A stretch of DNA of 64,000 nucleotides. Source: Brachynemurus nebulosus (lineage: Eukaryota > Arthropoda > Insecta > Neuroptera > Myrmeleontidae). The stretch's first letter is position 1. Each line of letters starts with the position of its first letter. Below are positions 52,891 to 62,611 of this stretch, piece after piece. The notes under the pieces were generated by a model, which had not been told where the DNA came from, did no database searches, and saw only the letters and a list, made by a program, of their open reading frames with translations. The stretch spans positions 320,001 through 384,000 of the forward strand of contig JAPWDM010000008.1 of assembly GCA_035578155.1 (NCBI GenBank), in the 5' to 3' direction. The position numbers and the translations under genes were made by a program.

Positions 52891-53225
52891 TAAAAAATAA
52901 CTTATCCTAACAATTTGAAAAATATTAATTAGTATAAATCAGTGATACAAATTATAAACTATGCTGGTAAAATTGAACATTACATATAGAGTATTTCGAA
53001 AAATTTGTCACAGATAGCGATGCTATCCCCGAACGACTTCATATTTATTAGTTTTATCAGTTTAAAAAATTATTATTAACTGATCCTGCACTTTACATTT
53101 TTATTAATTATAATAAAAATTCATATTTAATGAATGGTCTGTCCGAATTCTTTTTTTTTTTTTCGAAATATTTTGTATTCACCTATTTTTGTACCTCTTT
53201 TCTCACAATAAATTGTTTTTGCTTC

Positions 53226-53270
53226 ACAAAAGACTAGTTTCGATCACTTTGGTAATCCTCTTCAATAATG
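53226..53270 (-). ncRNA. Hammerhead-like motif
   Basis: Minus strand: TTGAAGAGGATTACCAAAG, TGATCGAAACTAGTCTTTTG. GATTACC...GTGATC can form helix II, GAAAC-TA-GTC gives helix III plus a canonical GUC site. Core C3 is T. Confidence 0.35.
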
Positions 53271-53674
53271 TTTTTTGCCGAAATTAAAATATTTAATAGA
53301 TATTAACTTAAAACAGGAAAGTAAAAGGTTTAAACTGGTCGAGAGAGTTAATCAAAATGCGGGATGAATAGAACTTTACTACCCTTTATAATTTCCCAGT
53401 TAAATGAAAAAAAAAAATGGATTTGCAAAATTGTAAAAATAGAAAAACGCTTTATACCATGACGGTCATAACCTACAATGGCAAAACGCTCAATTGGTAC
53501 ACTATTTTCACATCTAATACACTTTATATGATATTGTAGACGTCCTACGGCGTGGTGTGAATGTTAATACGGTTTCACTTGATATCTTATGATGTCAATG
53601 ACAGTCAAGGTATTAAAAAGTCGCAATTTATTCTATTTTACGGCACATTATCTTTCTATTTTCAATAAAAAAAA

Positions 53675-53715
53675 CTACTGAAGATGATTTCGAGAGTGAT
53701 CGAAACTGGTCTAGC
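53675..53715 (+). ncRNA. Hammerhead-like motif, best core
   Basis: CTACTGAAGATGATTTCGAG, AGTGATCGAAACTGGTCTAG. CTA / TAG pair as helix I, CTGAAGA core, GAT / ATC helix II, GAA, AC / GT helix III and a GUC site at 53709-53711. One extra U sits between A9 and helix II, which is unusual for a hammerhead. Confidence 0.45.
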
Positions 53716-54622
53716 AAGATGAAAGAAGAACAAATTTTTTTGGGGAAAAAAGGGTACAAATTCAATATTTCGGTAAAAAATCGTTAATAACACTTTTAAT
53801 GTTTAAACTCTTATGACACGTTCCGATCAATAATAATCATTATCAAACAAGTGATCATATCAAAAGAAGAGTTTCAATTATGGAGATTAGACAAGGAGAC
53901 GAAACACAATGTATTCAAAAAAAGTGTCTAAATCAAAGATGGCACTCGTGTTCGACGGATACGAAAGCGTTACAGTACTTATTCTCAAATGGAACACTCT
54001 CAAATGGAAACGCGAGCTTCTATATTATCTTTGTTAGCTTTTGAATAGAATCTTCTGGAATCTTTCGATCGTTTTTCGATCGTTTTTAAAATAAACTTAA
54101 CAATTTCTATTTTGCATCGCATCATTTATATTGTATATAATTCGCTGACGTCACTATGTAAAATCGGAGTCAGTATCATTGGATATTCGCCGTTTAAAGT
54201 AATTTAAACTATAACAGTTTATTTCATACATATGTAATTTCTATGTATTTCCTTATTATTAAATATCATCAACCGACACTGGTGATTCTCAAATGGACAC
54301 ATTCACTTCCCCAGTCCCGACGTGTTTCCATTTGAGAATAAGTACTGTATTTACATTCTGTTTTATCCGTTTTATGTTACTATATTCGCTATCTTCACAT
54401 CAGTATTCGGGGATTATTAACGCCGCGAGTGGTAAAAAAAGAAAGCCTTATATTTACCATTTTCCTGACCAATTTTGTCAATTCCTCTCATATAAGTTAG
54501 ATCTCCATGTTATAATACTCCATTGTTTCAATAATAAAAGTGATATTTTTACAGAGTAAAGTGTTTTATTTATGGAATACTATAAAGTTTAAAGTTTTTG
54601 AAACTGTTTGCGGGATACTTAC

Positions 54623-54729
54623 AACTTTTAAATCCGGAACAAATAATATCACTATCTAATGCGTGATGATAATCATACACGGATTTGCCGATCAATTCTT
54701 CCGGTTCAAAACCCAACACTTCTAACATT
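54623..54729 (-). CDS. sima: sima exon: PAS-B, middle
   Basis: This short 107-nt exon lies only 86 bp after the previous one. Its acceptor is TTGTAG and its donor GTAAGT (54617-54622). One base completes a Lys codon, 35 codons follow, and one base is left over. The translation reads [20 protein letters not shown] then [15 protein letters not shown]. [18 protein letters not shown] is the PAS-B helix region of HIF-alpha. It joins the next exon through a Leu codon to give SLFAKGQ. Confidence 0.95.
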
Positions 54730-54815
54730 CTACAAAAAAAAAAAAAAAGTAAAAACCATTTTACTTTGTTCTTATTTTAAGATATTTTTTTACTTGTACA
54801 AAAAAATTAACTCAC
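54730..54815 (-). other. 86-bp intron
   Basis: GTGAGT donor to TTGTAG acceptor with a T-rich (minus strand) tract. It is the smallest intron in the gene. Confidence 0.9.
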
Positions 54816-55078
54816 TTTTCATCGGCATACGTAAATTTCATATCTAAACTATGTTTACTCAAAAACGTTTTCTTGTCCAACGGGATTTCGATGTTTGACG
54901 GGTGCGGAATTGGTTGCCCGATTGCAATCAAACATTTCTGTTGCTGTGGTGCAGGCGGACCCTGTTGTTGGTGATCTTCCTCTTTTTTCACTGCACCAAT
55001 TTTTTGGTCTTTTTCTACAGGATCATTTCGGTCCTGTTGCACCACTTCCGGTAAAATATGTCCGGTAAAATGAATTAC
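54816..55078 (-). CDS. sima: sima exon: end of PAS-A, Q-rich linker, start of PAS-B
   Basis: 263 nt, starting in phase 0 after a TGTAG acceptor and ending two bases into a codon at a GTGAGT donor (54810-54815). It begins [11 protein letters not shown], the last strand of PAS-A. A charged and glutamine/proline-rich linker follows ([27 protein letters not shown]), then [38 protein letters not shown] opens PAS-B. The [11 protein letters not shown] block is nearly invariant in HIF-alpha proteins. The linker between GHI and PIPHPS is 47 residues, which appears about 20 residues longer than in vertebrate HIF-1alpha; that comparison is from memory. Confidence 0.95.
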
Positions 55079-55563
55079 CTACACAGAAATTCACATAATT
55101 AATTGTAGATAATTTTACTTTGTGAAATTCCATAATGAATATATGGAGAAAAAAGAAGGAGAATCAAATTTTCACTTAAATATAGAGATATACACATACC
55201 GGCATAATTAGCGGAACATAAAAAAATATCAAAACCTATTTATTAAAGAAAGCTGACTGTTTTTTTAAATTTTTTATTTTTCCTTAAAATAATATTGAAG
55301 TAATGAATCAATTGATGTAAATCTTTTTAAGAGGTCTGTCACTTTCGAATTCAAATGCCGCTTCTTCTCAATGTGGTCGAGCTTCAGACTGCCGTAATTA
55401 AAGAAGGGCAACAAAGATTGTCTCAGGAGACTATAGATAACATCATTCTGAGTATAACAAAACAAATGGAAGCTTTGACAAGAGCACGGGAGGGACCAAG
55501 CGGTAGTAAAACGCTGTGTTTCATTTTCTATTTGTTAAATAATCTTTAACTTAAATGATTCTT

Positions 55564-55990
55564 AGGCCCGATTTACATTGACGCTCCGCTCTCGATACGA
55601 TATCACTTCGCTCCGGGTTCGATAAAATATTCTTACACAATAAAGAATGAGTGTATTCACATCATCGCTCTGATATCGGTCCGATATCAGTCACTCCAAT
55701 ATCAATACCACTCAGGTAATATTTTATCGGAGCGATATCAGACTTGTTATGGCTTGTAAACACTTTTTTGATTCCACTCCACTCCGCGTGCATTCAGTGG
55801 TTATGAAAAGATGTTTGTATCGAACTGAGACCGAACTGGGAGCGTACCCAGAGCGGCATTATAATGTGAATGGTGAACGAATAGGTACCAGCATGTTATC
55901 AGCATTGTAATGTGAACACAACAAGATTATATCGGAGCGAGAATGGAGCGGGAGCGTATCGAGAGCGGAGCGTTAATGTAAATCGGGCCT
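55564..55990. mobile_element. PIF/Harbinger-type MITE
   Basis: GGCCCGATTTACATTGACGC, TCCGCTCTCGATACGATATC at the left and GTATCGAGAGCGGAGCG, TTAATGTAAATCGGGCC at the right are inverted. TTA stands on both sides as the 3-bp target duplication. Inside, GATATCGGAGCGAT-type words repeat. Non-coding, about 420 bp. Confidence 0.85.
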
Positions 55991-56199
55991 TAAACGACAT
56001 AAGATTCCAAACATTTGGCATTTCATATGGTTAATCGCTTTTGCTAACAAAAATGAAGGTATATATCGACTTGTGAACATGTAATTTTAAGTGAATAATT
56101 AAAAAATAAGACTAATAGTTTCTTAAAATTAAATGGTTTGTTTGATTTTTAGAGATATTTTGTATGTTCCGCTAATTATGCCGGTGTGTGTATTATTTT

Positions 56200-56238
56200 T
56201 CACAAACTAGTTTTCGATTGATTAAATCATCTTCAGGC
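56200..56238 (-). ncRNA. Hammerhead-like motif
   Basis: Minus strand CCTGAAGATGATTTAATCAA, TCGAAAACTAGTTTGTG. GATT / AATC helix II; GAA then AAC-TA-GTT as a 3-bp helix III, H17 = U. Helix I partner is weak. Confidence 0.4.
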
Positions 56239-56712
56239 GAAAACTGAACTGAACTGAATTCAGTTTGGATAAAATAATATGTTATATATAAATTAAAGAC
56301 AATAAATGGACTGGTTAAGAAATGGGAAAAGCCCATAAGAAAGGTAAACAAATACACGTGTACTGGAAACGAGTGGCAAATTACGAATAATGGTTTTAAA
56401 TGACCAAACTGACCTAAATAAATCTCCACTTCTTAACATATTTAATTAATTCTATTCCAATATTTATTTTCCAGTTAAAATATTTCTTAATAAAACATCC
56501 CAAAAATAAAGTTATTTATTTAATCTCCCTGCCCACTATTTGCTATCTACTTAAAACTCGTTCAACATCAAATTCGTAATTTGTCACTCGTTTCCGGTAC
56601 ACGTGTATTTGTTTACCTTTCTTCTGGATTTTTTCCCCATTTCTTAACCAGTCCATTTATTGTCTTTAATTTATATATTCTTTTATCCTAACTGAATTCA
56701 GTTCAGTTCAGT

Positions 56713-56758
56713 TTCCACCTGAAGTTGATTTAATCAATCGAAAACAAGTTTGTGAAAA
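56713..56758 (+). ncRNA. Hammerhead-like motif
   Basis: TTTCCACCTGAAGTTGATTT, AATCAATCGAAAACAAGTTT, GTGAAA. TTT-c-CAC pairs with GTG-a-AAA as helix I, GATT / AATC helix II, AAC-AA-GTT helix III. G8-A9 of the core are altered (AGTTGA), so activity is doubtful. Confidence 0.35.
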
Positions 56759-57468
56759 ATAATATATCTCTACATATATTTAAGGTGAATCGATCAGTAC
56801 TGACAAATTTGTGACAAATGAATTACTAAGTCTATTTTTTTCTCTATAAATAAATATAATTTATGTGTAGAAAAATAAGTTTAACTTTATAATACATGTA
56901 ACAGTATTAATATATTTTGATTATTGTTCAATCTTGTAATTTTAATAATTTTAAAAGTAATGAATTTGATTCTGGTAGTGACGTGTACGCACATATAATA
57001 ACTAACACGTACACAAACATATTATGGGTGTGTTAGTATAAAATGACATTTTATAGTTTTTTTTTATTTATTGCAATAACTCTAAACGTCCAATATTAAA
57101 CAAAACAGTTTTTTAATGATTCAAAAACATAAAAGAATGAGTTTTTTAAATCTTAAAGTTGGTTTTTAATGACACAACTTACTTAAATACATACCACTGA
57201 TTCACCTCTAATCATTCTTCGGCATTTACTCGTAAATTTATTTCTTCTAAACTACACGTCAGAAATTATTAAAAATAGTGTCAGTGAATGCATCATATCT
57301 TTCTCTATAGTATACTAAAATTTCAAATTTTAAACTTGGAGAATTTCAAGTGATCGATTCACTTTAAGTGAAAATTTGAACAAAATTAAAAATTTTTTCA
57401 TCATATAACTACACAGAAATTTATATAAACAAAAATTTACAAGAGCGTACCCAAATGTGTAGATTTAC

Positions 57469-57657
57469 CTTGTACGTTGCTGATTTTAAATTGACACTGC
57501 GCCCGTTACTGGTCAGTGTACATTTGAGCCGTAAAAAGAAGGATTTTGTTGGCATTTCCTTTTTGTCCGCGCTCGACTTGGTTGTGAGTATGTCGCGCAC
57601 TTCGTCATGATCACACGGATGGCTGTACTCGTAAATATTTTGGCCCATTAAATCCAC
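57469..57657 (-). CDS. sima: sima exon: PAS-A continuation
   Basis: Exactly 63 codons, phase 0 at both ends. The acceptor is TTAAAG (57658-57663) and the donor is AAG|GTAAAT. The translation opens VDLMGQNIYEYSHPCDHDEV, continues with a basic loop (TTKSSADKKEMPTK) and ends SFFLRLKCTLTSNGRSVN followed by LKSATYK. The HPCDHDE and FFLRLKCTLTS segments are highly characteristic of HIF-alpha PAS-A. The exon joins directly to the FLGITQ end of the previous exon with no missing residues by comparison with vertebrate HIF-1alpha. Confidence 0.95.
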
Positions 57658-58048
57658 CTTTAACATACAAAAAAAAAATGATAGTTGTTTATTTAAAATA
57701 TTTCGGTTATATTTTTAAATCTTCCCGCGCCTGATGTTTCAGAATAAGGAACCACACCCTCTATATAGGGGAAAATTACCACAACGTTATTAGTACTCCG
57801 AACATGATGTTGTTCGGAGTCCTAAAAATTGATATTTAAGTGAATCGTAAAGTAATTTTTGTAATTCTGTATTTTTGTTAATTTTTATTAAACTTTCGGA
57901 ATTATTAAAATCCGTTTGTACTGAAGCTATTAATGGCAACTGAAACCTTAGTAAAACCAGAAAACACATATGGTGCTGCAGTTGAAAAAGTTTTGTTTTT
58001 TTGTATAGCTAAATTGCTCCCAAACTGCTGCATTGGATCACTTAATAC

Positions 58049-58602
58049 GGTACTTGACTGTAATCAAAATTTGTTTTAAATGTTGAATAATTTTATGTAT
58101 TATCCTTAAATATATTCAATTTTAGCAGTGACAAATAAAAATATTCTTTAGTTATTTAAAAATTCTATTTTGAAAATTATAAATTTTTAGCCTTTATTTA
58201 AATGACTAAAACGCACCGATATATTAAAATGACGTCACGATTTATAAGCTTTATATATGAATACTAGACAAGATAGACAATATGTATATAAATATGACTA
58301 CCCTAGATAAATTGTCTATGACAACCAGTCATATACATGTTAATTATGTTGGTAATGCTTTGTACAAATATAGAACTATAGATATAGAACCGTGTACAGA
58401 TGACTGAAGTGACATCTGTTTGAGTTAAATCGTGACGTCACTGCATACGTCACTACGCCAAGTCTTTTTCGCGCCAATTTGTTCATTTAAAATTAAACTG
58501 TGGTTTTTTGATAATTTTTATAAAATTTATCAAAAATTAACTAATTCTTACGTAAAAACAAACCATTTTGAATCTTTTTTTAATAGCAGTCAAGTACCCT
58601 AT
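58049..58602. mobile_element. Element with GGTACTTGACTG ends
   Basis: GGTACTTGACTG at 58049-58060 and CAGTCAAGTACC at 58588-58599 are inverted. Inner TGACGTCACGATTTATAA / TTAAATCGTGACGTCA also pair. Fragments of the same end occur at 37496 and 44046. Confidence 0.55.
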
Positions 58603-58911
58603 TGCTCCATTATAAATTTAATTATTTAATTAGTAATTTTCTGAATAATAATTATTAAAATATTTTGTTTTTTTTTATAATGTTATTTAACTGTCAAAAT
58701 TCAATTACTCTTAAATATATGCAAACAACACACAAATGTATATTTGATTGCCTATATTTTTGAATAGTACATAACCTAATTATTGTAAGCATTTATATTT
58801 TAATATACATATAATTATTTTAATTATTATTCAGAAAAATTGATACTTAATTTTTAAATTAGATGGAGCAAATTAGAAGACATTTATTAGTGTGAAGAAA
58901 TTATTTAACAT

Positions 58912-59231
58912 ACTCCTGTCGCAGCATCCTGCATAACATGGTGAATTTCCGTTTATAAAAATTAGTTTTTCTTGGAAACTAGTTGACATAGAATAATTAT
59001 TCAAAAACTATTTTTATGTGATCTTTTCTTCTCCTTCTAATGGTGTAAAAATATGTTGCAAAACTTTTTAAATTTGGGGAAATTTTGACAAAAAACTAAT
59101 TTTTTTCACGAAAAGTGCTCAAAAAACAACCATGTTTAGGGCATTGGACGTGTCTGGTTGAAGAACTCGTCCAATATTTTTGGACTTTCAACGTTTTCAT
59201 CAAATTTCGTAAAAATAGGATGTTTCGTGTC
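58912..59231 (+). mobile_element. Microsatellite-carrying TIR family, copy l (3-prime truncated, no microsatellite)
   Basis: Starts TACTCCTGTCGCAGCATCCT and follows the family to ATAGGATGTTTCGTGTCGG, stopping exactly where the repeat tract would begin. Confidence 0.8.
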
Positions 59232-59549
59232 GGGTTTACTAATGCTTAAATTTTTAGATTTTTTTTATTCAGAATGGATACTGCATTTCTCTAATCTATA
59301 GCGTGAAACATTCATCAGAATTTTAAACATTATGAATTTCGAAAAATTTCTTAATTGTAATGAAAATTCCTTGACTTTTTATCGATTAAATAAATTCCCA
59401 GACTTTTCCAAGTTTTTCAAGAAATGAACACGTTGGATACACTTGAACGGAAATCCTTTTTTTTCTTTAATGAATCCTTATTAAAATTAGATATGTGCTT
59501 TGCACACTAAGAAAATTTTTCAGATTTAACCTTTAGAATTGTCAATATA

Positions 59550-59592
59550 CGATCAATAATACTGTCAGTAATACTGACAGTATTATTGATCG
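59550..59592. repeat. Perfect 43-nt palindrome in intron near PAS-A exon
   Basis: CGATCAATAATACTGTCAGT and its exact inverse, 21-bp arms around a single central base. It lies 48 bp downstream (in gene direction) of the 59640 donor. Confidence 0.95.
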
Positions 59593-59639
59593 AGTACATG
59601 CTGGACCACTGGATATTTCTCAAAAATTCAATTATTTAC

Positions 59640-59791
59640 CTGTGTAATTCCAAGAAAATCGCTAACATTTTCCGACAGATAGACAATGTCACCTTCATCG
59701 GACACAACCATCATGAAACCTTCCAACGCTTTCAAAAACACCGATTCTTTATCGGCTTCACAAATTTCCTTTGGCGGTTCACATTCTGGTA
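59640..59791 (-). CDS. sima: sima exon: start of PAS-A
   Basis: This 152-nt exon runs from a GTGCAG acceptor (59792-59797) to a CAG|GTAAAT donor. Two bases complete the codon begun in the bHLH exon, then 50 codons follow and it ends in phase 0. The translation includes SVFLKALEGFMMVVSDEGD and IVYLSENVSDFLGITQ, the first beta strands and helices of PAS-A. In HIF-alpha the PAS-A domain contributes to the dimer interface with ARNT. The acidic stretch before it (PECEPPKEICEADKE) corresponds to the variable bHLH to PAS-A linker. A 43-nt palindrome lies 48 nt into the downstream intron (59550-59592). Confidence 0.95.
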
Positions 59792-59999
59792 CTGCACAAA
59801 TAAATACAAAAATGTTAAGAAAAAAATTTTGTGTCAAAATTTCAAAATATATTGAAAAGAAGTTGGCGTGGGAAGTTGAAAAATCTTTTTGGTTTTCTAT
59901 ATAGCTAAATTGCTACCAAATTGCTTCATCAGAAACTCAATTAACAAAACAAACCTTTTTGTTCAGTATTTCAGTCAAAATTTTGTCAAATAATTGCTT

Positions 60000-60441
60000 T
60001 TTAGCGAATTTCCAGAATGAAAACTCCCTATTACAGCCTTCGTCATCTCGCAACTTTAGCCCGGGACTATGGCAGAAATTTGTTTTGAGGTCCCTAGAAA
60101 CCGAAAATAATATGTACAATAACTCTCGAACGAAATATCCTATTTTTACGAAATTTGGTGAAATTGTTGGAAGTCCCAAACCCAAACCGTTGGACAAGTT
60201 CGTTAGCCAGATACGTCCGATGCCGAAAACATGGTTTTTTTGGGCATTTTTCGTGAAAAAATTAGTTTTTTGCGAAAATTTTCCCAATTTCAAAAATTTT
60301 TGCAACATTTTTTTACACCTATAGAAAGAGGAGAAAAAATCAGATAAAAAACCATCATTTTATATAAACTGGTTATCGAGAAAAACTAATTTTTATAAAC
60401 GGAAATTCGCTATATTTAGCAGGACGCTGCGACCGGGTATT
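60000..60441 (-). mobile_element. Microsatellite-carrying TIR family, copy m (reverse)
   Basis: Reverse-oriented: TTAGCGAATTTCCAGAATGA, AGCCCGGGACTATGGCAGAA, then only GTAC where other copies carry the microsatellite, then AATAACTCTCGAACGAAATA and GCAGGACGCTGCGACCGGGT. It preserves a microsatellite-free version of the core. Confidence 0.8.
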
Positions 60442-60699
60442 TATATAATTATTTTTTGCACCAATACATTTTTCCCAATTTTCTTCATCAAATTTAAAAG
60501 TTATATATTAATTTTTTTTAATAATAATTAAAATATTTTTAAAATATAAATATTTAGAAATTAGGTTATGTAAGTACTATTAAATATATATAGGCAATCA
60601 CAAATACTATTATGTATGATTGCATATATTTAAGGATAATTGGATTTTGACAGATGGATATTAATTAAAATTGACATAGTGTTTGAAAAATTACCAAAC

Positions 60700-60771
60700 T
60701 GGATCGGCTGGGACTCGAACCCGGATCTCTTGGTTACCAGCCAAGCGCCTTACCAACTAGGCCACCGATCA
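60700..60771 (-). tRNA. tRNA-like unit (anticodon GGT, Thr), minus copy
   Basis: Same 72-nt sequence as the plus copy at 60999 in reverse. Probably a SINE head rather than a functional tRNA gene. Confidence 0.5.
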
Positions 60772-60998
60772 CTTGTTCGAGTGCCACTCCAATTCAGCAA
60801 TCAAGCATCAGCCAAAGCTGGACATTGAGTGAACATATGAATATTGGTGTATGTTTAAATACGGATAAAAATCCGCCATACACTAATAATGTTTCACAGG
60901 CACTCGATAACATTTGAAATTAAAAGTATAAAACTGCGTCTCGCATTAGGAGAGGTTGTGTTTGATTGATTGCTGAATTGGAGTGGCACTCGAACAAG

Positions 60999-61070
60999 TG
61001 ATCGGTGGCCTAGTTGGTAAGGCGCTTGGCTGGTAACCAAGAGATCCGGGTTCGAGTCCCAGCCGATCCA
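60999..61070 (+). tRNA. tRNA-like unit (anticodon GGT, Thr), plus copy
   Basis: Folds as a cloverleaf: acceptor GATCGG / CCGATC with the first pair T-C mismatched, D stem GCCT / AGGC, anticodon stem CTTGG / CCAAG around CTGGTAA (anticodon GGT), and T arm CCGGG-TTCGAGT-CCCAG with one C-A mismatch. A box TGGCCTAGTTGG and B box GGTTCGAGTCC fit consensus, and TTTTT follows 11 nt after the unit. Eukaryotic genomes normally read Thr ACY codons with an AGT anticodon, not GGT, and two stem mismatches argue for a tRNA-derived SINE head. Confidence 0.55.
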
Positions 61071-61395
61071 GTTTGGTAATTTTTCAAACACTATGTCAAT
61101 TTTAATTAACATAATGAATTGGCCATTTGGCAAAGTACATCGAGTGTCCAAGCATCAGCCAAAGCTGGACATTGAGTGAACATATGGATATTGGTGTATG
61201 TTTAAATACGGATAAAAATCCGCCATACACTAATAATGTTTCACAGGCACTCGATAACATTTGAAATTAAAAGATGGATATTGTTAAATATAAACAAAAT
61301 ATTTGAATAATTACTTTTAAAAAAATTAGTATTTAGTTGTTAAATTAAACACACCAAATTGAGAGCATTTTATTGACAAAAAAAAAATTGTATAG

Positions 61396-61738
61396 AATAC
61401 CCCTGTCGCAGCATCCTGTGCTCATTTTCGTTTTCAAAAATCAGTTTTACTCGACAACTTATTTACATAGGACAATGATTCAAAAACGTATCTTATGTAA
61501 TTTTTTCCGTTCTTTGTCATGGCGTAAAAAAAAACTTTTAAATTTTGATAAATTTTTTCAAAAAAACATATTTTTTTGCGATTCCTTGGAATCAGATGTG
61601 TTTGGCAGAATAATTCATCCGAGATTTTTGGACTTTCAACGTTTTCACGAAATTTCGTATTTTAGTGAATATCATTTTCGGTTTTGTAGGGATATCAAAA
61701 CTAGCTGAATTTTTGAATCGAAAATTCGCTAAAATCTC
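61396..61738 (+). mobile_element. Microsatellite-carrying TIR family, copy n (diverged)
   Basis: TACCCCTGTCGCAGCATCCT at the left; AATCAGATGTGTTTGGCAGA and TTTCACGAAATTTCGTATTT inside; GAAAATTCGCTAAAA at the right. It lacks the repeat tract: the core jumps from TTTCGTA to TTTTAGTGAATATC. Confidence 0.75.
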
Positions 61739-61862
61739 GCTTTACGCGAAAAGTTTTGGTGGAACATTTCAGTCGTATAAAAAAAAAAAAAAAGATTTTT
61801 CAACTTTTTGGCGCCAATTTCTCGTTCCAGTTCAAAAATATTACGACATAATTTATACTTAC

Positions 61863-62050
61863 AAATTTCAACAATGTTACGTATTTTCAAGTAGGATATG
61901 GCGAGACGCATAACGGATGCCTTATCCAACTGTGATATCGTATCTTTTGGTAGCGGTAAAGCGCCGGCCAATTCGGTGAAAATTTCCGTTTCACGGGATC
62001 GTCGACAGCGTGCAGCATCGCGAGATTTCTCTTTACGTTTTTCATTGTTC
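61863..62050 (-). CDS. sima: sima exon: bHLH domain
   Basis: This 188-nt exon follows a TTCAG acceptor (62051-62055) and ends at a GTAAGT donor (61857-61862). It encodes one split codon, 62 full codons and one leftover base. The translation carries the basic region [15 protein letters not shown], which contacts the E-box-like hypoxia response element. The loop [15 protein letters not shown] and helix 2 [13 protein letters not shown] then provide dimerisation with ARNT/tango. The [11 protein letters not shown] spacing is the signature of HIF-alpha and its close relatives. The exon starts mid-codon, so an upstream coding exon must exist; I did not find it between 62051 and 64000. The next exon restores the frame (T plus TA gives Leu). 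Confidence 0.95.
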
Positions 62051-62611
62051 CTGAAATTAAAAAAAAAAAATTTTTCGTTTTTATTACTGCGATATTACTT
62101 ATATGTAGAAATGGATATGAAATTTTTAGTTTATTTTTAGAAATATAATTAATAAATCAAGCTTGACAAGGTAATTAACACAAATACAGATAATTGTCAT
62201 TTGATTATTATTATTATTATTTGAAGAATTAATTGCTGGATATGTTTTGTACGACGTAAAAACAGTTTTAAAATTGTCAATAAATTCAGAACAAACTAGC
62301 TTGAAAAAACGTAGGGTGCGTTTGATACTGGAGGTCCACACTATCAACTTCGTACATACATGCCCATACAAAATCAGATTCGATTTTTTCGAGCTGACTG
62401 GACCGAATTTGATGAAATTTTTTTTACGTCACACTGATATTGGATCTCAATGATATCCAAACGAAGTTGATATCGTTTTTTATTCGTAAGATATCGTGCA
62501 GGAAAAATGAGTACGTGCCTAAGAGTGTACACACACAAATATACATAATGAAAAAATTTTTTAGCGACAGCTTGCATATAAATTATTAAGAACGAACTAA
62601 AAGAAAAGAAA

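Larger units (their letters stand above)
47899..54622 (-). other. Intron within PAS-B, ~6.7 kb, MITE-rich
   Basis: Canonical GT-AG intron separating the two halves of PAS-B. Contents are listed separately: hammerhead-like motifs, four or more TA-flanked MITE copies, a dispersed repeat, a 210-bp tandem duplication and a CTAGATGGC-type MITE. 53720-54622 has nothing I can name. Confidence 0.85.
56193..56780. mobile_element. Foldback element, ~590 bp, with hammerhead-like motifs at both ends
   Basis: The two halves are inverted copies: TTTCACAAACTAGTTTTCGA ... CACGTGTACTGGAAACGAGT against ACTCGTTTCCGGTACACGTG ... TCGAAAACAAGTTTGTGAAA. Each end carries the CTGAAG...GAAAAC motif, minus strand at 56200-56236 and plus strand at 56716-56754. 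The centre is unique A/T-rich DNA. Confidence 0.8.
55079..57468 (-). other. Intron, ~2.4 kb, with Harbinger-type MITE and foldback
   Basis: GTAAAT donor to TGTAG acceptor. It contains the elements at 55564-55990 and 56193-56780. The remainder is A/T-rich and non-coding. Confidence 0.85.
57658..59639 (-). other. Intron within PAS-A, ~2 kb
   Basis: GTAAAT donor to TTAAAG acceptor. It holds the TIR element at 58049-58602, copy l of the microsatellite-carrying family and the 43-nt palindrome at 59550. Confidence 0.85.
60659..61274. mobile_element. tRNA-Thr-like SINE pair: perfect 146-bp inverted repeat with 123-bp direct repeats
   Basis: 60659-60804 and 60967-61111 are perfect or near-perfect inverted copies that contain the tRNA-like units. 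60805-60927 and 61152-61274 are direct repeats (GCATCAGCCAAAGCTGGACA to CATTTGAAATTAAAAG) that differ at about one base. The layout IR - DR - spacer - IR - spacer - DR suggests a SINE with a tRNA head and a body, rearranged by a recent inversion or template switch. Confidence 0.75.
59792..61862 (-). other. Intron between bHLH and PAS-A exons, ~2.1 kb
   Basis: GTAAGT donor to GTGCAG acceptor. It holds family copies m and n and the paired tRNA-like SINE. Confidence 0.85.

Noticed and set aside
60700..61070. Two genuine tRNA-Thr genes
   Set aside because: GGT anticodon, mismatched first acceptor pair and a T-stem mismatch, plus repeated flanks, favour a SINE head; kept as tRNA-like with moderate confidence.
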